A stretch of DNA of 64,000 bases from Sphingomonas nostoxanthinifaciens (GTDB taxonomy: Bacteria; Pseudomonadota; Alphaproteobacteria; Sphingomonadales; Sphingomonadaceae). A model generated the notes under the pieces. That model worked only from the letters and a program-made list of their open reading frames with translations. It ran no database searches and was not told the DNA's origin. How positions within the stretch are numbered: position 1 is the stretch's first letter; each line of letters begins with the position of its first letter. This document shows, one piece after another, positions 18,585 through 27,066 of this stretch. The position numbers were made by a program, and so were the translations under genes. The stretch covers positions 2,414,001 through 2,478,000 of the forward strand of contig NZ_CP082839.1 of NCBI RefSeq assembly GCF_019930585.1, read 5' to 3'.

Positions 18585-19789
18585 GCCGCCGCTCCCGCGC
18601 GTAGCGGCAGGCAGGCCGGGCCGATCGGCTCGAACGCCTTGTAGGTGAGGATGAACTCGCGATGGCCCAGTTCCTCGGACACGCTGCGCGCGCCGCGCGC
18701 AACCGCGAGCACGCGCTCGTAAATCTCGTCGCCAACCTGTGCCAAGCTCGCTCTTCCTTCCAGGATACGTCCCGCGTCGATGTCCATGTCCGCCGCCAGC
18801 CGCCGCGCGGTCTCCGGGTTGGCGCAGATCTTGATGACCGGCGATACCGCCGATCCCACCACCGAACCCCGCCCGGTCGTGAACAATGTCACGTGCGCAC
18901 CGCACGCGATCAGCTCGACGATCTCGGCATTGTCGGAGATGTTGGGGAAGCCGAAGCGAGGCTCGCCATCGGGCACCACGTCGAGCAGATAGAGGCCGCC
19001 GCTCGGCGGCACGTCGCCCGGCTTGATGATGCCCACGATCGGCGACGATCCCGACTTGGAATAGGCGCCCATCGACTTCTCTTCCTGCGTCGTCAGCCCG
19101 CCTTCTGCATTGCCGGGCGCGAAGCTGCCGAAGCCCATCACCGTATAATAATGCTCGGCCTTCTCGACGCAGGCGCGGATCGCGGTGCCCAGTTCAGGCG
19201 TGATCGCGCGATCGGCCATGATGCCCTCGCACCCGACCAATTCGCCCGTCTCCTCGAAGATGCAGGTGGCATTGTCCGCCACCAGCCGGTCGAACGCGCG
19301 GCCCACGGCCGGGTTGGCGGTGATGCCGCTCGTCCCGTCCGATCCGCCGCAGATCGTCGCGACGACCAGTTCGTCGACCCGCATCGGCCCGCGCGGCACG
19401 GTCGCGGCGACCGCGCGCACCCGCTCGACCGCCGCCAGCCCGGCGGCGATCGTCGCGGCGGTGCCGCCCGTCTCCTGAATCACCAGCAGTTCGGCCGGGC
19501 GCCCGCTCGCCTTCGCCACTTCGAGCAGCCGCTTGCGGTCGAAGCTTTCGCAGCCGAGCGACACCAGCACCACCCCGCCGACATTGGGATGGGTGGCGAT
19601 CGCCTCCATGATCCGCGTCGCATAGGCGTTGGGATAGCAACCGGGGAAGCCGACCAGATGCACGTCGGGATCGTCGGCCTTGTCGACGATCCGCCGCGCG
19701 ACGTGATGCGCGCACTCGACCAGATAGGCGACGATAGTGACGTTGCGGATGCCCTTGCGGCCATCCGCGCGCAGAAATGCCTCGATCAT
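18581..19789 (-). CDS. UxaA-family dehydratase, catalytic part (probable L-fuconate dehydratase)
   Basis: A 402-residue protein matching the large domain of altronate/galactarate dehydratases: FPGCYPNAYATRIMEAIATHPNVGG, LVSLGCESFD, TICGGSDGTSGITANPAVGRA, EETGELVGCEG, and the C-terminal GRGSVVGSAVSPVIKICANP. Conserved Cys and His residues typical of the iron-dependent family are present. The ATG at 19789 overlaps the stop of the SAF-domain gene by four bases; upstream in-frame sequence is a shadow. The enzyme is split from its SAF domain, which is encoded separately. Given the neighbours, the substrate is probably L-fuconate, for which an enolase-superfamily enzyme is used in the better known pathway. 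Confidence 0.85.
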   Translation of the reverse strand: MIEAFLRADGRKGIRNVTIVAYLVECAHHVARRIVDKADDPDVHLVGFPGCYPNAYATRIMEAIATHPNVGGVVLVSLGCESFDRKRLLEVAKASGRPAELLVIQETGGTAATIAAGLAAVERVRAVAATVPRGPMRVDELVVATICGGSDGTSGITANPAVGRAFDRLVADNATCIFEETGELVGCEGIMADRAITPELGTAIRACVEKAEHYYTVMGFGSFAPGNAEGGLTTQEEKSMGAYSKSGSSPIVGIIKPGDVPPSGGLYLLDVVPDGEPRFGFPNISDNAEIVELIACGAHVTLFTTGRGSVVGSAVSPVIKICANPETARRLAADMDIDAGRILEGRASLAQVGDEIYERVLAVARGARSVSEELGHREFILTYKAFEPIGPACLPLRAGAAA

Positions 19790-20088
19790 GCCGCGCTCCC
19801 CGCCGCATCCCGCAGATGCGCCTTGATATAGTCGCTCTTCATATTGTGCATGTGGACCCAGTCGCCCGCGTCGGCGGCCGCCGTCATCGATCCGATCGGC
19901 GCGCCATATTTGATGACCTTGTCGCCCGGCCGCAGCGCGTGACGCGCGACCTTGTGGCCGACGGTGATGCCCTCGCGCGCGGGGATCGTGCCGCCGCCGA
20001 TCGGCAGCAGGTCGCCCGCCTCGATCGGCGCGACCGCGACGAGCACATTGTCGTCCTCGTGCAGCAGGATGAGTTGCGCAGGGGTCAT
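19786..20088 (-). CDS. UxaA-family dehydratase, SAF-domain subunit
   Basis: A 100-residue protein consisting only of the SAF domain that forms the N-terminus of altronate and galactarate dehydratases. It reads ILLHEDDNVLVAVAPIEAG, TVGHKVARHALRPGDKVIKYG and a final GDWVHMHNMKSDY with the HxHN motif typical of this domain. The start is the ATG at 20088, overlapping the stop of the aldo/keto reductase gene by four bases; it ends with a four-base overlap into the catalytic subunit gene. It should act as a complex with the product of 18581-19789. Confidence 0.88.
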   Translation of the reverse strand: MTPAQLILLHEDDNVLVAVAPIEAGDLLPIGGGTIPAREGITVGHKVARHALRPGDKVIKYGAPIGSMTAAADAGDWVHMHNMKSDYIKAHLRDAAGSAA

Positions 20089-21038
20089 GCCGGCACGGTC
20101 TCCAGCGTCTGCCACAGGGCATCGGGAACGGGTACTGCGATGCGCGCGACATTGTCGGCCACCTCGGCCGGGTTCGCCATGCCGGCGATCACCCGATCGA
20201 CCGCCGGGTGACGCAGCGGGAATTGCAGCGCCGCCTCGGGCAGGGCCACGCCGAACAGCGCGCATTCGGCCTCGAGCGCCTGCGCCTCGGCGACGATCCC
20301 GACATCGGCCGGCTCATAGTTGAAACGACGTTCGGCCGAGGTCGTGAACGACTGGGCGAGGATACCGCTATTGTACGGGCCACCGACGATTACCCGCACG
20401 CCGCGTTCGGCACACAACGGCAGTAGCCGCACGGCCGCCGAACGATCGAGCAGGGTGTAGCGGCCGGCCAGCAGGATCGTGTCGATCTCGACGCGCTCTA
20501 GCAGGTCGAGGCAGACCGCCACCTCGTTCACGCCGATGCCGATCGCGTCGACCGTGCCTTCGTCGCGCAGCCGCCGCATCGCCGGATAGCCCCCGTCGAG
20601 GAAGTCGCGCAGCATCGCGTCATGCGCGTCGCCATGCGTAAGCCGACCGAGATCGTGCGCCAGCAGCACATCGACACGGTCGCGCCGCAGTCGCCGCAGG
20701 CTGGCGTCATGCGAGCGCAGCACCGCGTCGCCCGAATAATCGAACACCGGCTCGCACGCGCGCGCGCCGACGAAGCCGTGGCGTTCGGGCGTGGGATCGT
20801 CGGTCGGCACCAGCAGCCGCCCCACCTTGGTCGAGACGCGCACATCCGTCCTGCCCGCGAGTGCGCTCCCCAGCCGCTCCTCGGCAAGACCGAAGCCGTA
20901 ATGCGGTGCGGTGTCGAAATAGCGGATGCCGGCGTCCAGCGCGGCGTGAACCGTCGCCTCCGCCTCCGCATCGCTCATCGCGCGGTAGAGATTGCCGATC
21001 GGCGCCGTACCGAGGCCGAGCCGCGACAGATCAGGCAT
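20085..21038 (-). CDS. Aldo/keto reductase, probable L-fucose dehydrogenase
   Basis: A 317-residue (alpha/beta)8 oxidoreductase. The catalytic Asp and Tyr are in YFDTAPHYGFGLAEERLG (about 42 and 47), Lys in VSTKVGRLL (about 72), and the His is in VLLAHDLGR. The closest recognisable group is the D-threo-aldose/L-fucose 1-dehydrogenase group, which oxidises L-fucose to L-fuconolactone. The ATG at 21038 overlaps the end of the lactonase gene by eight bases; the longer frame upstream is a shadow of that gene. It sits between the lactonase and dehydratase genes of the same pathway. Confidence 0.88.
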   Translation of the reverse strand: MPDLSRLGLGTAPIGNLYRAMSDAEAEATVHAALDAGIRYFDTAPHYGFGLAEERLGSALAGRTDVRVSTKVGRLLVPTDDPTPERHGFVGARACEPVFDYSGDAVLRSHDASLRRLRRDRVDVLLAHDLGRLTHGDAHDAMLRDFLDGGYPAMRRLRDEGTVDAIGIGVNEVAVCLDLLERVEIDTILLAGRYTLLDRSAAVRLLPLCAERGVRVIVGGPYNSGILAQSFTTSAERRFNYEPADVGIVAEAQALEAECALFGVALPEAALQFPLRHPAVDRVIAGMANPAEVADNVARIAVPVPDALWQTLETVPA

Positions 21039-21825
21039 GCGCCATTTCCTCCAGCCGATAGAAAGCGGCCGCATTGCCGCCGAACACCGCGGCGTGATCG
21101 CGCGCGGGAACATGATCGCGCACGAAATCGAGCCAATCCCGATAGCTGCCTACGGGTGTGACCACCGGCCAGTCGCTGGCCCACATCAGCCGCGCCGGAC
21201 CGAACAGCGTCAATAGCGACGTGATCACTTCGGCGGCGTCATCGCGCGATATCTCGGTCCACAGCCCCGAAAGCTTGACCACCACGTTGGAACGCTCGGC
21301 CAACGGCGCAATCGCCGCGCGCCATTCGGCGAGGCCGGAGGGCTTGGCGGCATGATCGATCGCGATCCGCAGGGTCGGATGCCGTGCCGCCAGCCGATCG
21401 AGCGCAGGCAGATGCGGAACGCGGATCAGCGCGTCCAGCACCAGCCCCGCCTCCGCCATCGCGGCGAAGCCCGCATCGAGCGCGGGATCGTCATACCAGC
21501 CGGGCGCGCAATGCTGGACCATCGGCCGCAGCCCGCACAGCCCCGGTCGGGCCGCCAGCGCACGCACCGCGGCCGGATCACGCAGGTCCGCCCAGCCGAC
21601 CACGCCCGCGATCCGCGGACACCCTGCGGCGAGCGCCAGCAACCAATCCGTATCGCGCGCACTCTCCTGGGTTTGAACCAGCATCGCGCGTGGCATTCCA
21701 GCGGCATCCAGCGTCGACAGAAGCTCTTCGAGCGCGAAGTCGCGATGGATGATCCCGTCAGCCGGCGTCGGCCACGTGCAGTCGTTCTGTCCGAGGCGCC
21801 AGAGATGGACGTGCGCGTCGATCAT
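21031..21825 (-). CDS. Amidohydrolase (COG3618), probable L-fuconolactonase
   Basis: A 264-residue metal-dependent hydrolase. The N-terminal MIDAHVHLW carries the HxH pair (His5, His7), IDHAAKPSG carries a further His, and MWASDWPVV carries the C-terminal Asp. This is the layout of the L-rhamnono/L-fuconolactonase group, which opens the lactone made by the dehydrogenase. The ATG at 21825 overlaps the permease stop by four bases. It is a cytosolic protein without a leader. Confidence 0.9.
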   Translation of the reverse strand: MIDAHVHLWRLGQNDCTWPTPADGIIHRDFALEELLSTLDAAGMPRAMLVQTQESARDTDWLLALAAGCPRIAGVVGWADLRDPAAVRALAARPGLCGLRPMVQHCAPGWYDDPALDAGFAAMAEAGLVLDALIRVPHLPALDRLAARHPTLRIAIDHAAKPSGLAEWRAAIAPLAERSNVVVKLSGLWTEISRDDAAEVITSLLTLFGPARLMWASDWPVVTPVGSYRDWLDFVRDHVPARDHAAVFGGNAAAFYRLEEMAHA

Positions 21826-23066
21826 GCGATGCGCTCCGCCGGATCGCGCAGATGCATGCGCGCGAACAATGCCACGATCAGGAAGCATCCCGCCGGCACC
21901 AGCATCGCGAACCGGATCGATCCCGCCACGTCGGACACCAGCCCCATCAGCGCAGTCAAAACCGCGCCGCCAATGATCGCCATCACGATCAACGATGATC
22001 CCGGCTTGGTGAGCGGCCCCAGCCCGCGCAGCGCGAGCACGAAGATGATCGGATACATCACCGACATGAAGGCGCTCGACGCGATCAGCGCGCCCACGCC
22101 GATCCAGCCGCCGGCAACCACCGCCACGCCGCACAATGCCGCGTCGATCAGCGCGAACACCAGCATCAATCGCGCGCCGGGCACCCGCGTCATCAGCGCC
22201 GAACCCGCAAACCGCCCCCCCATGAACAAAGCCAGCGAGACGGTGAGCAGCCACGCCGCATGGCGCGTGCCGAGGTGGGGCAGCGCAGCCGTCGTGTAGC
22301 GGATCAGGAAGCTCCACACGCCGACCTGCGCGCCGACATAGAAGAATTGCGCCGCGACCCCGGCAAGATAAAGCGGCCGCGCGAACAGCGCCCGGAACGG
22401 CGCGGCGGCGCGATCGAGCGCCGGCTCGGCGCGCGTCGCGACATCGGGAAAGCGGACGAGCAGGATCAGCACCGCCCATGCCAGCGTGACGCCGGCGATC
22501 AGCAGATAAGGCAGGCGCACCGCCGCTGCGGCAGCATGCGGATCACGCTCGACATCCGACAGGATCAACGTCACGCCGATCGCGACCCCGGCGATCGAGC
22601 CCAACGGATTGAAGGCCTGCGCCAGCGTCAGCCGCCGCTCGGCGGTCTCGACGCTGCCGAGCGCCGCCACCATCGGGTTGGCGGCGGTCTCGAGGAAGGC
22701 GAGCCCGCTCGCGATCACGAACAATGCGAACAGGAAGAAACCGTAGCTGAGCATCGCCGAAGCGGGCCAGAACAGCAAAGCCCCAAGCGCGAACAGCACC
22801 AGCCCGATCACAACCGCCAGCCGATAGCCGACGCGCTGCATCACCAACGCCGCGGGCACGGCGAAACAGAAATAGCCGAGGTAGAAAGCCGACTGGACCA
22901 GCCCGGACTGCAGATCGCCGAGCCTGAACAACGTACGGAAATGCGCGATCAGCACATCGTTGAGATTGTTGGCCGCGCCCCAGAGGAAGAACAAGCCGAC
23001 GGCCAACGCCAGCGCTGTCGGGCTGGTCGGTCCGCCGATCGCGCGCCGTTTCACGCTTCCCTTCAT
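21822..23066 (-). CDS. fucP: FHS-family sugar permease, probable L-fucose:H+ symporter
   Basis: A 414-residue major-facilitator transporter with about twelve hydrophobic segments. The first helix region reads FFLWGAANNLNDVLIAHF, the signature of the fucose/glucose-galactose (FHS) group, followed by FYLGYFCFAVPAALVMQR and GLAFLETAANPMVAALG. The start is the ATG at 23066 behind GAAAGGGTTGGA; an in-frame ATG at 23087 has no such signal. It is the first gene of a seven-gene run in which each gene overlaps or almost touches the next, and lies 110 bp downstream of a TonB-dependent receptor on the same strand. L-fucose is the likely cargo because of the enzymes encoded with it. Confidence 0.88.
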   Translation of the reverse strand: MKGSVKRRAIGGPTSPTALALAVGLFFLWGAANNLNDVLIAHFRTLFRLGDLQSGLVQSAFYLGYFCFAVPAALVMQRVGYRLAVVIGLVLFALGALLFWPASAMLSYGFFLFALFVIASGLAFLETAANPMVAALGSVETAERRLTLAQAFNPLGSIAGVAIGVTLILSDVERDPHAAAAAVRLPYLLIAGVTLAWAVLILLVRFPDVATRAEPALDRAAAPFRALFARPLYLAGVAAQFFYVGAQVGVWSFLIRYTTAALPHLGTRHAAWLLTVSLALFMGGRFAGSALMTRVPGARLMLVFALIDAALCGVAVVAGGWIGVGALIASSAFMSVMYPIIFVLALRGLGPLTKPGSSLIVMAIIGGAVLTALMGLVSDVAGSIRFAMLVPAGCFLIVALFARMHLRDPAERIA

Positions 23067-23176
23067 TCCAACCCTTTCGACATGCATGGCGGCAATGCTG
23101 TGTCAAAGACGGCCGGAGCGAAAGGCTCCGGCCGCAGGGTGGGAGAGAGATGCTTGCCGCACGGTCGATCGAACCG

Positions 23177-25972
23177 TTAGAAAGTCACCCGTGCCGTGCC
23201 GGCGATACGGCGGTCGACGACCTGAACGCTCTGCGGTCGCGTGGGCAGACCGTAATAGGTCGACGTGACTGCGTTGTTGAGGTTGACCCCGTCCAGCGTC
23301 ACCGAGAAGTGCTTGCTCACATCCAAGGTGACCGAGGCATCGACCTGACCATAAGCCTTCTGGAAGATCGGCAGATTGCCCGATCCGTTCCCGGCCGTCG
23401 TCAGCAGGAACTTGCTGCGCCAGTTATAGGCGACGCGCGCCGAGATCGGGCCGCGCTCGTACATGCCGACCAGATTGTAATTATACTTGGACAGGCCTTC
23501 CAGCGACACCTGCCGCACCGGGCCTTCGGTGGCCGGGCTGGGCGCCTTGGAGTCGACGTAAGTGAAGTTCGCCTGGACGCCGATGCCCTTCAGGGCGCCC
23601 GGCAGGAAGTCCATGAATTGCTGATAGGCGATTTCCGTGCCCTTCACCTTCGCGTCGGTCACGTTGTTGTAAGACGTCACCTGATAGGTGGCCGTCACAC
23701 CGTCATCGAAGGTCACGACACGTGGGCTGATCGCCGTCTGGATGTAGTTCTTAACATCCTTGTAGAAAGCGGCTGCCGTCAGCGAACCGGTGTGCGAGAA
23801 ATACCATTCCAGCGACACGTCGAAATTGTTCGACTTCATCGGCTTCAGCTCAGGATTGCCGCCGGTGGTCGTGTGCTCCTGGGTGATCTGTGCCGCCCCC
23901 GGCTCGGTGATCGACAGGCTCGGGTTGATCTGGTCGAAGCTCGGCCGCGAAACGTTCTTCGACGCCGCAAACCGCGCCTGCAGGCGATCGGTGACATGAT
24001 AGCGCAGGTTAAGGCTCGGCAGCACCGACGTATAGTCGCGCTGGAACGCGATCGCGTTGAACGTCGTGGTCCCGGTCGATTGCGTGCCGTCGGCGGCGGT
24101 GAGGAGCCCGGTCTGCTGGTAGAAGCCCGACGATCCCGACTGGGTCTTGATCACACGGACGCCGACATTGCCGTCGATTGGAACCGACACGCTGTCGGCA
24201 TTGAAGAAAGCGGTGATGTAGCCAGTGTAGGTCTTCAGGTTTTCCTGGTTGGTACCGCTGGGCAGATAACTCGGCAGAGTGTTGATGCCGAGCGCCGCAC
24301 GCGTGCCGTCATAGCTCTCGGTGACGTCACGCGAGAAGAACAGCGCATTGCCAAAAAGATTCGCATCGCCGCGGAAGAAGTTGCTCAGATCGACATATTG
24401 AAGCGGGCCGATCTGGCCGGAGAGACCGGTGTAGCGGTAGCCGGTATCGCTGCTCTTGTTGCGGCGATCCGAATAACGCAGGCCGGCGCGCAGCGACTGG
24501 AGGATGCCCTCGAACTTGTAATCGACATCGACGCGGGCCGCTTTGTCCGTGCCCTTCTGATGCGCCAGATCGTCGAGGTAGAAAGGCGCACCGTCATAGG
24601 TCGCTGCATTGGTGAGGCCAGCCGCTGTCGAGATCTGGAACGCCGGAATGTTGCCGCGAATGTCCTGCGTCAGCGTCGAGCTGGTGGCGTTCAAACCGAC
24701 GATCGAGCGCAGGAAATGCGTCGTCGCGTCGACATATTGCACGTCACCCGTGACGGTGAGGCGGCTGGTCGGCTTCCACTTGGCGTTGAGCGAGTAATCG
24801 GTCGTGACCGAGTGACGCTTGTCGAGGCTGGTGTTGGCGCCGATCGGCACGTCGCTGAAGGTGCCGCTCGTCAGGTCGCCATTGGGCCCGTACGTGAAGC
24901 TCGCGCCGGGCACCGGGTTGATCGCGGTGTCGCTGGTATATGCGAAATAGCTGTAATCGTAGAACCGGAACTTGAAGTCGTTGCGGAACACTTCGCCGGT
25001 CAGTTCCAGCGTGCTGCTCGGACGCCATTGGATTGAAAGGTCGGTTCCCAGACGGCGACGATCGCCATCGACCTGACCGATGCCCGCGCCGTGCGGCAAG
25101 GTGGTCACCTGGCCGGTGCGGCCCAATGCCGCAAGCGTGGCCGCCCCTGCGGCGGTGGTCGGATCGAGCGTGTAGAACGGCTGGGTCGCGATCGTGTCCT
25201 GCTGGAAGCGCGTCTCCTGATACGAAACGTTCAGCAATACGCCGATCTCGCCGATGCCCGTGTCCCAGCGATCGCTGAGCAGGAGCGAGCCCGCCGGCCG
25301 CATCTTCCGGCTGATGTCGAAATAGGTGTTGGAGGCCGACGCCGAGACCTTGAAGCCGTCGAAATCGAACGGCTTGCGCGTGCGGAAATTGATCGTGCCG
25401 CTCAGCTGATCCTCGATCAGATCCGATGACGGATTCTTGTAGACATCGACGCCGGCCAGGAGCTCCGACGGCACGTCTTCCAGTGTCAGCTGGTTGATGC
25501 CGCCAGCGGTAAAGATATCGCGGCCATTCAGTTCGGTCCGCACCTGCGTGAGACCGCGGATCGCTACCGACGTGCCCTCACCATATTGGCGCTGGACCTG
25601 AATGCCGGAGATGCGCTGCAACGCCTCGGCAACGTTGCGATCGGGGAGCTTGCCGATGTCCTCGGCGACGATCGAGTCCACGATCTGCGGCGAATTGCGC
25701 TTGATCTGCTCGGCCGAGCGCAGGCTGGCGCGTACGCCGGTGACGACGATCGCCGCTTCCTGATCCGTACCCTGCTGGGCGACGGCGGGTTGGCCCTGGT
25801 CGCCGCTCGGCGCGGTCGCGCCGCTCGTAGCCTGGACAGCGGCACCCGTCGGCGCGGCGGCGGTCTGCGCCGAGGCCGACTGCGCCAGCATCGCGGCGAG
25901 CAAGGCTGCCGATGAACTGGTCAAGAAAAGACGCGTGACGCCGCTCGAATGCGGCTTGAGCAAGGCAGTCAT
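23177..25972 (-). CDS. TonB-dependent receptor (carbohydrate type)
   Basis: A 931-residue outer-membrane receptor. The start is the ATG at 25972 behind GGAGGGG. The signal peptide ends QSASA. The TonB box region is AAIVVTGVRASL; the plug domain contains SIVAEDIGKLPDRNVAEALQ, ISGIQVQRQ and VAIRGL, the usual features of the Xanthomonas/Caulobacter-type receptors. The barrel closes with a C-terminal aromatic residue (GTARVTF). It lies just upstream of the fucose permease gene on the same strand and divergent from an IclR regulator. It probably imports the oligosaccharides that the GH29, GH35, GH31 and GH1 enzymes degrade. Confidence 0.95.
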   Translation of the reverse strand: MTALLKPHSSGVTRLFLTSSSAALLAAMLAQSASAQTAAAPTGAAVQATSGATAPSGDQGQPAVAQQGTDQEAAIVVTGVRASLRSAEQIKRNSPQIVDSIVAEDIGKLPDRNVAEALQRISGIQVQRQYGEGTSVAIRGLTQVRTELNGRDIFTAGGINQLTLEDVPSELLAGVDVYKNPSSDLIEDQLSGTINFRTRKPFDFDGFKVSASASNTYFDISRKMRPAGSLLLSDRWDTGIGEIGVLLNVSYQETRFQQDTIATQPFYTLDPTTAAGAATLAALGRTGQVTTLPHGAGIGQVDGDRRRLGTDLSIQWRPSSTLELTGEVFRNDFKFRFYDYSYFAYTSDTAINPVPGASFTYGPNGDLTSGTFSDVPIGANTSLDKRHSVTTDYSLNAKWKPTSRLTVTGDVQYVDATTHFLRSIVGLNATSSTLTQDIRGNIPAFQISTAAGLTNAATYDGAPFYLDDLAHQKGTDKAARVDVDYKFEGILQSLRAGLRYSDRRNKSSDTGYRYTGLSGQIGPLQYVDLSNFFRGDANLFGNALFFSRDVTESYDGTRAALGINTLPSYLPSGTNQENLKTYTGYITAFFNADSVSVPIDGNVGVRVIKTQSGSSGFYQQTGLLTAADGTQSTGTTTFNAIAFQRDYTSVLPSLNLRYHVTDRLQARFAASKNVSRPSFDQINPSLSITEPGAAQITQEHTTTGGNPELKPMKSNNFDVSLEWYFSHTGSLTAAAFYKDVKNYIQTAISPRVVTFDDGVTATYQVTSYNNVTDAKVKGTEIAYQQFMDFLPGALKGIGVQANFTYVDSKAPSPATEGPVRQVSLEGLSKYNYNLVGMYERGPISARVAYNWRSKFLLTTAGNGSGNLPIFQKAYGQVDASVTLDVSKHFSVTLDGVNLNNAVTSTYYGLPTRPQSVQVVDRRIAGTARVTF

Positions 25973-26149
25973 CTGAACCCCTCCAATATTCCCTGTCGAC
26001 TTGAGACAAGTCTGATCGTCCGGCGCTGTGGTCGGATCGGCTTTGGAGCCCCCGGATCGACGGCGATGCGTCGCGACATGCGACGAGCCGTAGCCGGCCA
26101 TCCCGGGGCCGTTGGGCGCTGCTAGCAACAGTCCGTAAAAAATGAAATA

Positions 26150-26164
26150 TGAAAACCGCTTTCA
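26150..26164. promoter_or_regulatory. Candidate operator between the TonB receptor and IclR genes
   Basis: An inverted repeat with arms TGAAA and TTTCA around ACCGC lies 178 bp upstream of the receptor start and 90 bp upstream of the IclR start. The 281-bp divergent region also contains an A/T-rich tract (26136-26150). The site could bind the IclR-type protein or, since it resembles operators of LacI-type proteins, another sugar regulator. Confidence 0.35.
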
Positions 26165-26253
26165 AATTTGGCTTTGCGCCATGTTGTGCGACGAATGGTT
26201 TCTCGGTAGCCTTCGACACATTGGCCGCATTGGGGAGGCAGCCGGCACCGTTC

Positions 26254-27003
26254 ATGGCGACACCGAAATATCGCGCACCGGCCCTGCAAAAAGGGTTGGA
26301 AATCCTTGAGTTACTCGCCCCGTCGAGCGTTCCGATGCCGACCGCCGATATCTCCGCCGCGCTCGGCCGCTCGATCAGCGAGATCTTCCGCATGCTGCAA
26401 GTGCTGGAGGAGCACGGCTATATCAGCCGTTCGGGCGAAGGCTATCGCGTCACCAATCGCCTGTTCGCGCTCGGCATGGCACAGCCGCCGATTCGCGACT
26501 TGTTGAGCCATGCGCTGCCGCGGATGCACGCGCTGGCGCATCACGTGCGGCAAAGCTGCCATCTGGCGATGGCGTCGGGATCGGAAATGGTCGTCGTCGC
26601 CAACGTCGAGACGCCGGGGCTGCTCGGCTTCGCGGTGCGGATGGGCTATCGTCGGCCGCTGATCCATTCCGCCTCCGGCCACATCCTGCTCGCATTTCAG
26701 GCCGGGCCGGCGCGCAGCGATCTGCTGCGCGACACCGAGACGGCGGGCCTTCCATTCGATCGCGAGGCGCTGGATGCGGTGCTTGCCCGCGTGCGGACCG
26801 CCGGCTTCATCACGATGGCGAGCCCGATGCTGATGGGCATAACCGACGTCTCGGCCCCAGTGCTGCGCGACGGTGCCGCCGTTGCCGCGCTGACGATGCC
26901 GTTCGTCGCCGGGCCCGGCCTGGCCGTGGACATGGCGGAAGCCTCGCAGGCGCTGCGCGCCGCCGCCGCAGGAATTTCGGCGGCGCTGCCAGCCACATCC
27001 TGA
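26254..27003 (+). CDS. IclR family transcriptional regulator
   Basis: A 249-residue regulator. The N-terminal winged helix-turn-helix (residues about 8-70) reads ALQKGLEILELLA, TADISAALGRSISEIFRMLQVLEEHGYI, and is followed by the IclR effector domain (about 85-245). The start is the ATG at 26254; GGGGAGG lies 15 bp upstream, rather far, and the frame is open to 26149. It is divergent from the receptor/fucose operon, the usual position of a local regulator, so it probably controls that operon in response to a pathway intermediate (inference). Confidence 0.9.
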   Translation: MATPKYRAPALQKGLEILELLAPSSVPMPTADISAALGRSISEIFRMLQVLEEHGYISRSGEGYRVTNRLFALGMAQPPIRDLLSHALPRMHALAHHVRQSCHLAMASGSEMVVVANVETPGLLGFAVRMGYRRPLIHSASGHILLAFQAGPARSDLLRDTETAGLPFDREALDAVLARVRTAGFITMASPMLMGITDVSAPVLRDGAAVAALTMPFVAGPGLAVDMAEASQALRAAAAGISAALPATS

Positions 27004-27066
27004 CGGCGCTCGCATCGACATCGGCGCCCGGATAGGGTCGGGCCGGATCCCATTGGAGAAATGCGA

